From Methanobacteriaceae archaeon (GTDB taxonomy: Archaea; Methanobacteriota; Methanobacteria; Methanobacteriales; Methanobacteriaceae): 28,309 nucleotides of DNA. Shown here piece by piece: positions 8,130 to 15,291 of this stretch (its first letter is position 1; the number at the start of each line of letters is the position of its first letter). Position numbers and translations under genes: made by a program. The notes beneath the pieces are model-generated. The model was given only the letters and a program-made list of their open reading frames with translations. It was not told the origin of the DNA and made no database searches. The stretch spans positions 1 through 28,309 of the forward strand of contig DAHVOW010000021.1 in assembly GCA_027318585.1 (NCBI GenBank). Reading direction: 5' to 3'.

Positions 8130-9401
8130 TTAACCCTTCATCCACTGGACAATGACATTTATAACCTCTTCCTTCACATGACCCTCCACCAGGTACTCCT
8201 GGGGAGTTGATTTACCCTTGCCTTCAATAAAAAGATGGTTTAAGTCCGGGAAATAATGGAAAGTAACATTATCCCGGTCTTTAAGCCCATCCTTCCATCC
8301 CTGAAAATCCTCCGCGGCCAGAACCTGGTAGTCACGCCCCCCCTGCAGGACCATTATGGGTATCTTTAAAGTTTTAGCCGCATCCACCACATCATGTTCC
8401 TGTAAGTCCTGCCAGTAGGCCACGTTTATCCCCAGGGGCAGATCCGGTGCTGAAACCGGAACTCCCCTCTTCAGGTCTTTCACTCTATCCACCTTCTCCT
8501 TCAGGGCCTCCAGTTCCGCTTTTTGCTGGTCGGTTATTTCTCCGGAGAGGTGGTAGAGGTAGGTGAATTGGTCCAGGATGGTGTCCTCCAGGGGGCGGGT
8601 GATCCCGGCCATGATTATGATCCCGGCCAGTTCCGGATCCATCTGTCCCAGTCGGGGTGCCAGGGTGGCGCCCAGGCTGTGTCCCAGCATGAAAACCCGT
8701 TCCGGATCTACTTCCGGTTGCTGACGCATAAGATCAATAGCTAGAAGTGCATCGTCCAGGACCTCCTCTTTAGCCGTTAGTTTTTCCACCACTTGTGGTG
8801 TGAACTTCTTAGCATGGGTGAAGGTGCGTTTATCGTATCTTAAAACCGCAACCCCCCTAGTGGCTAAACCCCAGGCCAGGTCCCGGAATGTTTTGTTAGG
8901 ACCAATGGTCTCATCCCGGTCATTGGGGCCGGATCCATGCACCAGTACTACTCCTGGTAAGGGAGAAGGACCCTCAGGCAGGGTCAGAGTCCCGGACAGG
9001 GCCCATAATCCCTCACCAATGGTCACTTCCCTTTCGTGAAAGGCAGCTTCGGTTACGTAATCCGGTGGGTGGTACTCCATCTGGGTGGGGATGAAATTCA
9101 AACCACTGATCTGTTCTTGGTCATTGAACACCAGCTGGACGTCAATGATGGCCCTTTGAAAATGGCACCGCATAACCACAATCCGGTAATCTTCAACTTC
9201 CGAGGTGCGTTCCACATCCATCTGCAGCAAAGTTCCCAGATCCTTAACCAGATTCTGCCAGGAATCTTCGAGTTGCGATTCATTTAAGGCCTTTTTCATC
9301 TCCGGGTCAAATTTAGCTGCAGCCGATGCGAAATCTGAACTTAACAGTTGGGCCAGAAACTCCTGGGCCCGGGGGGTTAAAACTCCAAAGGATGGTGTCA
9401 T
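8130..9401 (-). CDS. alpha/beta hydrolase with N-terminal DUF3887-like domain
   Basis: A 423-residue probable esterase/peptidase-type hydrolase. Residues 1-110 resemble the DUF3887 domain that often precedes such hydrolases (FLAQLLSSDFASAAAKFDPEM, then WQNLVKDLGTLLQ). The catalytic domain follows: an oxyanion-hole strand GVVLVHGSGPNDRDE, nucleophile elbow GHSLGA, acid in LQGGRDYQVL and His in LNHLF. The YDKRTF segment and the GVAVLRY strand match the family fold. No signal peptide is visible, so it is probably cytoplasmic. The substrate is unknown. A GGAGTTG site lies about ten bases before ATG 9401. Transcribed divergently from the small ABM-like gene. Confidence 0.88.
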   Translation of the reverse strand: MTPSFGVLTPRAQEFLAQLLSSDFASAAAKFDPEMKKALNESQLEDSWQNLVKDLGTLLQMDVERTSEVEDYRIVVMRCHFQRAIIDVQLVFNDQEQISGLNFIPTQMEYHPPDYVTEAAFHEREVTIGEGLWALSGTLTLPEGPSPLPGVVLVHGSGPNDRDETIGPNKTFRDLAWGLATRGVAVLRYDKRTFTHAKKFTPQVVEKLTAKEEVLDDALLAIDLMRQQPEVDPERVFMLGHSLGATLAPRLGQMDPELAGIIIMAGITRPLEDTILDQFTYLYHLSGEITDQQKAELEALKEKVDRVKDLKRGVPVSAPDLPLGINVAYWQDLQEHDVVDAAKTLKIPIMVLQGGRDYQVLAAEDFQGWKDGLKDRDNVTFHYFPDLNHLFIEGKGKSTPQEYLVEGHVKEEVINVIVQWMKG

Positions 9402-9441
9402 AAATAATTCAACTCCGGTTGAAATTTTTAATTTTTGTTAA

Positions 9442-9457
9442 AGAAATAGATTCACAT
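9442..9457 (+). promoter_or_regulatory. candidate operator motif shared with 27991-28039
   Basis: AGAAATAGATTCACAT matches 15 of 16 bases with 27991-28006 and 14 of 16 with 28024-28039. It lies in the divergent promoter region, 64 bases before the ATG of the ABM-like gene. A TATA-like AAAATATTAG lies about 15 bases downstream. Confidence 0.4.
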
Positions 9458-9521
9458 CTTAATTGATAAGAAAAATATTAGGGTGATACATTACATAATA
9501 AGTGTATAGGGGGGATCAAAT

Positions 9522-9797
9522 ATGGTGTATGTACTTGCACAACTGAAACTTGAAAATTTCCAGAGGTGGAAGGCTGTTTTTGACCAGAGAGTGTCGGTGC
9601 GTAAAGAAGCTGGCTCGAAGGAAGCTCATCTTTTCCTTAACTCCAATGACGACACTGAAGCAGTGATTTTATTTGATTGGGATACTCTAGAAAATGCACG
9701 TGAGTATATGGAATCAGATGTGCTGCGTGAAGCCCTAAAAAATGTAGGGGCCACCTACACTACCACTTACCTGGATGAAGTGGAAATAACAACTTAA
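9522..9797 (+). CDS. ABM-like dimeric alpha/beta-barrel small protein
   Basis: A 91-residue protein with the ferredoxin-like dimeric barrel pattern. The opening strand is VYVLAQLKLENFQRWKAVF, followed by AGSKEAHLFLNSNDDTEA, VILFDWDTLENAREYMESD and an amphipathic helix. This matches antibiotic-biosynthesis-monooxygenase/EthD-like proteins, which handle quinones, heme or reactive small molecules, often without a cofactor. No specific catalytic residue can be assigned. AGGGGGGATC immediately precedes the ATG, a very strong ribosome site. A T/A-rich stretch follows the stop. Confidence 0.75.
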   Translation: MVYVLAQLKLENFQRWKAVFDQRVSVRKEAGSKEAHLFLNSNDDTEAVILFDWDTLENAREYMESDVLREALKNVGATYTTTYLDEVEITT

Positions 9798-9879
9798 AAG
9801 GAAATATAGTATAGCTATTATTATTTTAGATAGCTTGGGGCTTGGATTCTCTTTTCAACTATTAATGATAAATATGAAA

Positions 9880-10251
9880 TTAATCCCCAGACGCTCTTCT
9901 CTTTTTAAAGTCACCTATTGCTTCGTCGAAGTTTTCCAGGGGCATCACTATCACGTTGAACTGTTCTAGTTTTATATTCTTTTTAAAACAGCTTTTTTTC
10001 AGTTCTTTAATGGCTTTTTCAGGGGCGATTACCAGGTGTTCGTTGGGGTTTTTCATTACCTCAAATTCCATGCCATCCACTTCCAGGTAGGTCCCCAGAT
10101 ACTGGAGGATGGACTCCGGGGTTAGGGTGTCTTCTAATTCTATCTGGATGGTTACCACCGCCCAGGGGTCGTTTTCCTCCTGAGGTTTAAGTAACCATAC
10201 GTCCAGTTCTCCAGCTTCTATTTTTTCCTGGTCTTTATCGTTTTCTACCAT
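9880..10251 (-). CDS. uncharacterised acidic protein
   Basis: A 123-residue soluble protein from ATG 10251; a GTG at 10266 would add five residues and cannot be excluded. It is rich in Glu and Asp, with alternating strands (WAVVTIQIELEDTL, LEVDGMEFEVMKNPNEHLV) and two helices (EKAIKELKKSCFKK, NFDEAIGDFKKRR). One Cys only. No domain is recognised; it could be a methanogen-restricted DUF. It stands alone on the minus strand. Confidence 0.75.
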   Translation of the reverse strand: MVENDKDQEKIEAGELDVWLLKPQEENDPWAVVTIQIELEDTLTPESILQYLGTYLEVDGMEFEVMKNPNEHLVIAPEKAIKELKKSCFKKNIKLEQFNVIVMPLENFDEAIGDFKKRRASGD

Positions 10252-10449
10252 GCTCTTACTTCCCACTCTTTTAGGATATTTCTATCAGGGCATTATTTTA
10301 ATTTATTTCTTCCAAACTAATTTTTTCTCTAATCCCGGGTCAATGGTATAGTTGGAAAATAAATTATCTTACTGCTAATAAATTTTATAAAAAAAAGCCC
10401 TGGATAAATTTTGTACAGTGAAAGGGAATACCTATGGTGATGGGAGTTA

Positions 10450-10470
10450 TGTATTGTAAAATACAATACA
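10450..10470 (+). promoter_or_regulatory. perfect palindrome, candidate operator of the epimerase-like gene
   Basis: TGTATTGT (10450-10457) and ACAATACA (10463-10470) are perfect reverse complements around AAAAT. The site ends 13 bases before the TATA stretch at 10484-10495, overlapping or adjoining the TFB recognition position. Repressor binding there would block TBP/TFB, or an activator could aid it. The bound protein is unknown. Confidence 0.55.
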
Positions 10471-10483
10471 GTGTAAGGCAGCC

Positions 10484-10495
10484 AATATATTTTTA
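10484..10495 (+). promoter_or_regulatory. TATA box of the epimerase-like gene
   Basis: AATATATTTTTA, about 32 bases before ATG 10527. The ribosome site AGGTGGAT (10512-10519) follows. Confidence 0.55.
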
Positions 10496-10526
10496 TTAGC
10501 TTAGGTTCTCCAGGTGGATACATCTT

Positions 10527-11720
10527 ATGAATAAATGGTTTCCAGTGGGTTTGGTATTAATCGTGGTACTCCTGGTTTCAGTCTTTTTCTTATACCAGAG
10601 TATGACTGATGAGGAGAGGGCCATCCTATCCCAGGCACCAGTTTATAACCAGCTGGGACTGGCCCTGGCCTTATACGATCATAACTTGGTGAGAAAGGAT
10701 TTGTATGATAAATACCGGACCACCAATAACTCCGAATACTACCGGTCCTATCAGGACGCCGGTTACACCGTGAATGTTTTCTCTAACCTGTCCAGAAAGA
10801 GGGCGCTGACCAGTACCGAGGTTAACCTACTCACCACCACCCTGAAGGCCAACAACGCCTACTACACCAACCGCACCTCCCCCACCAGTGACGGTGAGAT
10901 CGGAACCTTCTCCTCCAAGACCCCCTACCCCACCACCAACACCTACATCAGCTCTAAATTCACCAGCAAACTGCCCTTCGTATACTACCAGGGTCAGGGC
11001 TGGCAGCTTTACCCCGTCACCAGCACCTTCTGGGCCTCCGAATATTTCAAACAGGGTAATTATCAGGACGCAATAGCCCTTCTGGACGAGTTAAGTCCCT
11101 ATATGGGTGTGGAAGAATATAACGGGACCAAGTATGGAGTTTTCAAGGTGTACTTCCAGTACACTAATTCCCCCATCCCCTGGGCTTCCAGCTATTCCCA
11201 GGGCCTGGCCACCGGAGTCTATGCCCAGGCCTATAACCAAACTAAAAATCAGAAATATTTAGATCAGGCTGATCTACTCTTCAAATCCTTCGAAGTACCA
11301 ATGAGTGAGGGTGGATTCATCACCTCCACCCGATATGGTCTGTGGTTTTTGGAGTACAACTTCAAACCCCAGCATCTAATCCTCAACGGCCACCTCATCA
11401 CCATGCAGGGGATCTACCACTACTACCAGGTCACCAGGAACCAGGAGGCTTTAAATCTCTTTAACCAGGGCACCAGTAGTGTGAAGAACATTCTCCCAGA
11501 TATGGACAGTGGGGACTGGAGTTACTATGCCCTGACTGGTAAAGATGCTCAACCAGCCTGGAAGGCCAGTAAATATTACATGGGCCTCCATGTGGAGCTT
11601 TTAAGATGGTTGCACACCACCACCGGTGACCCCACCTTCCAGCTCTACGCCCAGAAGTGGGAGGAGTACCTTGAAAACAACAGTGAAAAGATCAGTACCA
11701 AAATCATAACCAGACCCTAG
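10527..11720 (+). CDS. membrane-anchored D-glucuronyl C5-epimerase-like protein
   Basis: A 397-residue protein with an N-terminal anchor helix (about 5-23, FPVGLVLIVVLLVSVFFLY) and a large outer domain. The C-terminal half carries the GLCE_C pattern: WASSYSQGLATGVYAQAYNQT, a helix ending YLDQADLLF, EGGFITSTRYGLWFLEY, then ILNGHLITMQGIYHYY. These match the heparosan/glucuronyl C5-epimerase C-terminal domain, which forms an alpha-barrel and flips uronic acids inside polymers. Aromatic-rich sequence throughout fits glycan binding. In a pseudomurein archaeon the substrate could be a wall or surface-glycan uronic acid; this is speculation. Codon use is GC-richer (many ACC, CTG) than neighbours. 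Its stop overlaps the convergent gene's stop by three bases. A palindromic operator candidate sits upstream. Confidence 0.8.
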   Translation: MNKWFPVGLVLIVVLLVSVFFLYQSMTDEERAILSQAPVYNQLGLALALYDHNLVRKDLYDKYRTTNNSEYYRSYQDAGYTVNVFSNLSRKRALTSTEVNLLTTTLKANNAYYTNRTSPTSDGEIGTFSSKTPYPTTNTYISSKFTSKLPFVYYQGQGWQLYPVTSTFWASEYFKQGNYQDAIALLDELSPYMGVEEYNGTKYGVFKVYFQYTNSPIPWASSYSQGLATGVYAQAYNQTKNQKYLDQADLLFKSFEVPMSEGGFITSTRYGLWFLEYNFKPQHLILNGHLITMQGIYHYYQVTRNQEALNLFNQGTSSVKNILPDMDSGDWSYYALTGKDAQPAWKASKYYMGLHVELLRWLHTTTGDPTFQLYAQKWEEYLENNSEKISTKIITRP

Positions 11721-11968
11721 ATCTCTTCCTCCAAGTGGATGGTGACTTTCATGAGTTCACTGACTATGAACTTGCGGATCTCAGGGATGCTCAGCCTCTG
11801 GGGGGAGTAAATAATAAATCTCCATTCACGGGTGTAACAGAAAAGATTATATAAAGCTTTATATCCACCTTTTGGTCTTTCAAACTCTTGAATAGATAAC
11901 TCCGGCTTGCCATCCCCCTGGACGGGGATTATTAATTCATGTAAGAACATCTTTTCTTTTTCTGCCAT
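11717..11968 (-). CDS. small uncharacterised protein
   Basis: An 83-residue soluble protein from ATG 11968, chosen because GGAGG lies eight bases upstream; a further upstream start would overlap that site. Recognisable only as mixed alpha/beta: EKMFLHELIIPVQGDGKPEL, YKALYNLFCYTREWRFIIYS and RKFIVSELMKVTIHLEEEI. No family known to me. The stop overlaps that of the epimerase-like gene (shared CTAG), so the two are convergent with no room for separate terminators. Confidence 0.7.
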   Translation of the reverse strand: MAEKEKMFLHELIIPVQGDGKPELSIQEFERPKGGYKALYNLFCYTREWRFIIYSPQRLSIPEIRKFIVSELMKVTIHLEEEI

Positions 11969-12098
11969 ACACACATCCTCCATTTAGTTATATTATGTCT
12001 TTAGAAATAATTATTTATTTAAAAATCATGTTTTGCCAATTCTATTTTGATGCATCTTTTCAATGAGGGTAAATAAGCAAAGCCAGTCATGTAATCAG

Positions 12099-12147
12099 GA
12101 GTACCGGAGGCTTCGAAGGCGAAAAGGCCCAGGCCTTTTAAGTACTC
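12099..12147 (-). terminator. nested hairpin, probable terminator after the membrane gene
   Basis: AAAAGGCC (12122-12129) pairs perfectly with GGCCTTTT (12132-12139). GAGTAC (12099-12104) pairs with GTACTC (12142-12147), with a self-complementary CTTCGAAG inside. The whole stands 34 bases past the stop of the 12181-12588 gene. The structure is symmetrical, so its direction is not certain; the rest of 11969-12180 shows no convincing gene. Confidence 0.45.
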
Positions 12148-12180
12148 TTGCCACTTTAGGGGGATCTCATTTAACTTCTC

Positions 12181-12588
12181 TTAAAACCAAGCTGATCCTT
12201 TACCAACTACTCCCAGCACTCCCCCAATTAAGCTTAAAACCAGGCTCATCCCTATCGATAATTGTAAAATAACGTACCAGGTTATGGCGATAGGAGTTAC
12301 TGATCCCATCTGGGAGATTATCAAACTTATAAACTCATTTATGGCCCCTAAACCCAGGATGGATAATAAAGAGATTAAAATACCGCCCATTATTCCAGAG
12401 ATTGCACCTACCACTGCTCCGTCTACTTTTTCCATTTTCGCGTAGTCTTCAAATCCCTGACTGAGGTAAGATGAGAAGAATCCACCTATTAGTGGGCCTA
12501 GAAATAGTAAGGGGGCGTAAAGCATCGATAATAGGATAGTTAAAACCGCATTTATAAGGGCACCTATGCCCATTGTTTTCCAGTCCAT
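12181..12588 (-). CDS. small integral membrane protein, DUF5518-like
   Basis: A 135-residue protein with about four hydrophobic segments: near 7-38, with Gly/Pro turns (PLLFLGPLIGGF), 57-80 (VVGAISGIMGGILISLLSILG), 84-95 and 100-130 (ITWYVILQLSIGMSLVLSLIGGVLG). Between the first two is a polar loop (SQGFEDYAKMEKVDGA). The small Gly-rich arrangement resembles archaeal DUF5518-type proteins; function unknown. A weak GTGATC site precedes ATG 12588. It lies downstream of the three-repeat membrane gene but is separated from it by a T-tract terminator, so it probably has its own promoter. Confidence 0.75.
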   Translation of the reverse strand: MDWKTMGIGALINAVLTILLSMLYAPLLFLGPLIGGFFSSYLSQGFEDYAKMEKVDGAVVGAISGIMGGILISLLSILGLGAINEFISLIISQMGSVTPIAITWYVILQLSIGMSLVLSLIGGVLGVVGKGSAWF

Positions 12589-12622
12589 GTTTAGATCACA
12601 ATAAATTGTTTGATTTCCTACC

Positions 12623-12646
12623 TAAAAAAGTTTAAAAAAAAAATAA
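12623..12646 (-). terminator. T-tract terminator after the three-repeat membrane gene
   Basis: On the minus strand, a run of ten T and a run of six T lie directly after the stop of the 12652-13581 gene. Confidence 0.6.
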
Positions 12647-12651
12647 GGGGT

Positions 12652-13581
12652 TTATTCCAGTTCCAGTTTGACTCCGCCGATTCTGGGCTGTAGCAGGTTG
12701 TAGAATATGGCCACCAGTAGCACCATAATGAAGTACATCACCAGATTGCCGATGGTACTGGTTATCAGACTAATAACTCCACCCACGGCATCACCGGCCA
12801 TGCTGAAGGATATAAGGTTGAGTATACCCTGTATTAGTCCGAAGATGGCGAAAACCACCGCTATGATCAGGGCGGCGGGTACGGCGGGTATGTTGACCAG
12901 TTCCAAGATACTTCCCGATACCGTGGCAAACTCCAGTTTAGCTGAACCAACTTTAGGTGCTAATAGGTTGTAGAATATGGCGAATAGTGCCGCGCCGATG
13001 AAGGTGGATATGAAGGTCACTATGGGTACCAGGATGACGAAGGTCAGGGCGAATACCCATCCTGCTGCTCCTATTACCGCACCAGTGGGTATGGTCATAT
13101 TGGTGGCGTTGGTGGCGTTAGCGATGGCTGTGGCTATCACCGGTGTGGCTGTGCTTATCAGGGTGAATATGGGTGTGAAGGCCAGGGCCATATACAAGCC
13201 GAATATAAAGGCGAATACTGCAGATATGCAGGCTGCAATTAGGGATAGTGGAACTACGGGAATGGTTTTAAGTTCATTACCTTCCAATCCTAGTTTAATT
13301 CCGCCAACTCTAGGGGCCAGTAGATTGTACACCAAGGCCAGGACGAAGGTCCACAGGATATTGAGGAAAAAGGCTGTTAAGGGGGCCAGAATTATCACAC
13401 CAACCCCTATAAGGGCTAATGTACCTCCTAAACCACCTAGTCCAGGTATGAAGGCTGCTACCAGTCCAAAAGCCAGGACGAAGAGTATCGCGAAGATGAA
13501 GGCAAATACTGATTGTATGGAAGCATTCATCAAGGTGAAGGGAGCCGTTTGGATATGTTTTATCTCTTTGACATCTACCAT
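12652..13581 (-). CDS. integral membrane protein with three internal repeats
   Basis: A 309-residue polytopic membrane protein built from three repeats of about 100 residues. Each ends with the same signature: YNLLAPRVGGIKLGLEG (about 85-101), YNLLAPKVGSAKLEF, and YNLLQPRIGGVKLELE at the C-terminus. Each repeat begins with a hydrophobic stretch after a short polar lead (PFTLMNASIQSVFAFIF; VVPLSLIAACISAVFAFIF; IPAVPAALIIAVVFAIFGL) and has two long membrane helices, giving about six in total. The gene starts at ATG 13581 behind GGGAGGTG. I recognise no named family. The conserved tail in each repeat could be a re-entrant or membrane-edge element. Pseudo-three-fold symmetry suggests a channel, pore or scaffold, but nothing shows transport. 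Confidence 0.8.
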   Translation of the reverse strand: MVDVKEIKHIQTAPFTLMNASIQSVFAFIFAILFVLAFGLVAAFIPGLGGLGGTLALIGVGVIILAPLTAFFLNILWTFVLALVYNLLAPRVGGIKLGLEGNELKTIPVVPLSLIAACISAVFAFIFGLYMALAFTPIFTLISTATPVIATAIANATNATNMTIPTGAVIGAAGWVFALTFVILVPIVTFISTFIGAALFAIFYNLLAPKVGSAKLEFATVSGSILELVNIPAVPAALIIAVVFAIFGLIQGILNLISFSMAGDAVGGVISLITSTIGNLVMYFIMVLLVAIFYNLLQPRIGGVKLELE

Positions 13582-13737
13582 TTTTTTTCACCTCCCTTTA
13601 CAATTTTTTATCTAAAAAAATTCATTCTTACACTATTATATTGGTTTTCTAAATTTAAATAAAATTAGTATTCAGATTTAATGAAATACAAATCACCGCA
13701 TTTAGCTACCTCATCTCGCCAATTAGGTATATATTTT

Positions 13738-13836
13738 TTATTTTTTCTCAGAATAATAGGAACTGGCCAATTCATAAATCGCAATCCCTAATACGGTAAT
13801 GAAAACTGAAACAATAATGGTAGTAACGTTATCCAT
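13738..13836 (-). CDS. 32-residue single-helix membrane peptide
   Basis: Complete frame from ATG 13836 to TAA 13738. The peptide starts MDNVTTIIVSVFITVLGIAI and ends in a polar, charged tail (YYSEKK). That is one transmembrane helix (about 5-22) with an acidic start and basic end, plausible for a small membrane protein. GGGTGAC lies four bases before the ATG. It is between the methyltransferase gene (13909-14505) and the three-repeat membrane gene on the same strand, so it could be co-transcribed with either. Family unknown. The ribosome site and hydrophobic pattern make coding likely. Confidence 0.6.
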   Translation of the reverse strand: MDNVTTIIVSVFITVLGIAIYELASSYYSEKK

Positions 13837-13908
13837 TTAGTCACCCGTAGCTATCTTGCCATGATTGGTGGGGGGCCAAGTGTTTAGTGTATTTTGATGG
13901 TTAGTTTC

Positions 13909-14505
13909 TTATTCAAAGGTACGATATAGGTATATTCTATCCTTTTTTTTGACTTTTACAGGTTCCCAATCATCAAAGGTCCATACATAGGATACCACTG
14001 GAGTTCCTGGTTTTAATTCTTTTAAAAGTTTTACTTTCAGTTTTTGGTTGGCTTTATCCCCCAGAAATACGGTTACAACAGTGGCTTCACTTAAATCCGT
14101 ATTAAAAAAATTTCCCCACTTAATATGGGATTTATCCTGTATTTTATTAAAAAATAGTGACATTCGGGACCATAAAACACGTATGGGATCGGCTTCTATT
14201 CCCACTGCCCGGGCGCCATAACTTTTCACGGCTTCGGTGACGATTCTTCCATCTCCCGAACCAAGATCATATAACACGTCTTGGGGGCCTATCTCCGCCA
14301 TATCCAGCATCTTTCTCACCACCATCTTGGATGTGGGTTGAAAACCAGCCCCTAATAGTGCGGTCCATAAAATCCATACGGTAAGGCCAATACTCAGGAG
14401 TAATAATCCATAAATAACTATCCAGGGTAGGATTCCTAAGGTTAGGATGGCTATTACAACCAGGCCCAGAAAAATTAAGAGTAGGGGATGGCCTATTTTT
14501 ATCAT
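13909..14505 (-). CDS. membrane-anchored SAM methyltransferase resembling FAM173/ATPSCKMT
   Basis: A 198-residue protein. Residues 7-50 form two membrane helices (HPLLLIFLGLVVIAILTLGI and VIYGLLLLSIGLTVWILW). Motif I follows at VLYDLGSGDGRIVTEAV, the beta-2 acidic residue in AVGIEADPIRV, and the segment KLLKELKPGTPVVSYVWTF with FDDW. This combination (short two-helix anchor plus DLGSGDGR and a 'LKxGxxVVS' segment) resembles the FAM173 lysine methyltransferases that modify the ATP-synthase c subunit in mitochondria. In a methanogen a membrane protein is the natural substrate guess, but this is inference. The ribosome site is weak (GGTATTTC). Confidence 0.75.
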   Translation of the reverse strand: MIKIGHPLLLIFLGLVVIAILTLGILPWIVIYGLLLLSIGLTVWILWTALLGAGFQPTSKMVVRKMLDMAEIGPQDVLYDLGSGDGRIVTEAVKSYGARAVGIEADPIRVLWSRMSLFFNKIQDKSHIKWGNFFNTDLSEATVVTVFLGDKANQKLKVKLLKELKPGTPVVSYVWTFDDWEPVKVKKKDRIYLYRTFE

Positions 14506-14874
14506 GAAATACCAAATCCAGATCTTTACTATTATTATCCTTTAATAGTTTAATTATTCTTCTAAATTCAACAGATCCCATCTCTCCCTGGAGATTCATT
14601 ATTTTTCGCATAACAGAATTTTCAATTCTTATGGAGGGCCGGTTTATTTTTAGGTGTTCACATCCTAACTGGAAGGTGAAGTGTATCACGTTTAGATAAA
14701 TCCTCCGATTTTATTATAAAAATCTAGGGAATGTTTATCATCAATCCCCAAGGCCCTCCACTTCACTGTCACCAAATTTCAGATTTTTGATCTGATCCAC
14801 ACAACAAGCTCCTTTTTAAAACCACTGATCTTTATATCTACCAGATCAACCAAAAACTAGTTCTAGGTGATTGG

Positions 14875-15174
14875 ATGTTCGGTAACGATAATGATGAAAT
14901 TGTTGAAATAAAAACAGGACTCTTAAAGGCGTTTTACATCGATCAGATCTCCCAGAAGCGTATGGAAACGAATCGAATCAACTCCAGTAGTGATATAACC
15001 ATCATCTTACTCACCGATGCCAGCGAACAGAATTTTAAGAACCTCTTTGAGGAGTTTATGGGAGAGCATGATGAATTTCATCGATTTAAATTCCAGAGAC
15101 ACCTCAGCCAGAACGGTTTTTACAGTTTCACCATCAACCCGGGGCAGCATATGGTTCCTGGTCAAAAATTATAG
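14875..15174 (+). CDS. uncharacterised small protein
   Basis: A 99-residue soluble protein, unrecognised. Mixed alpha/beta: a strand pair around EIVEIKTGLLKAFYID, then DITIILLTDASEQNFKNLF, and a His/Phe-rich segment (HDEFHRFKFQRHLSQNGFY). It could be a small RNA- or nucleotide-binding fold but there is no motif. AGGTGAT lies four bases before ATG 14875, and a TATA-like CTTTATATC sits about 45 bases before. Divergent from the methyltransferase gene. Downstream (15175-15291) lies a tRNA T-arm-like palindrome, discussed separately. Confidence 0.65.
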   Translation: MFGNDNDEIVEIKTGLLKAFYIDQISQKRMETNRINSSSDITIILLTDASEQNFKNLFEEFMGEHDEFHRFKFQRHLSQNGFYSFTINPGQHMVPGQKL

Positions 15175-15291
15175 GATAGACCTGGCTAATCGAATGACTC
15201 TGAAGGTGGTATTAAGATCCACTGGAAAGGATTCGAATCCCTTCCGGCACTTATTTTTTATGCTACTCTGCCCTAAATTCTAATCCTGCCT

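Noticed and set aside
10513..10525. TGGATACATCTT shared by the leaders at 10515 and 19384
   Set aside because: Only 12 bases; in one case it includes the ribosome site, so common translation signals can explain it.
12977..13615. Long plus-strand frame of 212 codons
   Set aside because: Exact antisense of the three-repeat membrane gene, low complexity, no ribosome site; a shadow of the real gene.
14506..14689. Frame upstream of the membrane methyltransferase with a GTG start and GGAGG 12 bases before
   Set aside because: The first part looks protein-like, but the frame runs on into nonsense overlapping the methyltransferase gene, and spacing to the ribosome site is too long.
15175..15260. 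tRNA T-arm-like sequence GGATTCGAATCC with CCTTCCGGCAC after it
   Set aside because: No matching 5' acceptor arm (GTGCCGG) or D-arm could be found upstream on either strand, and one T-stem pair mismatches; it may be a chance palindrome or a decayed tRNA end.
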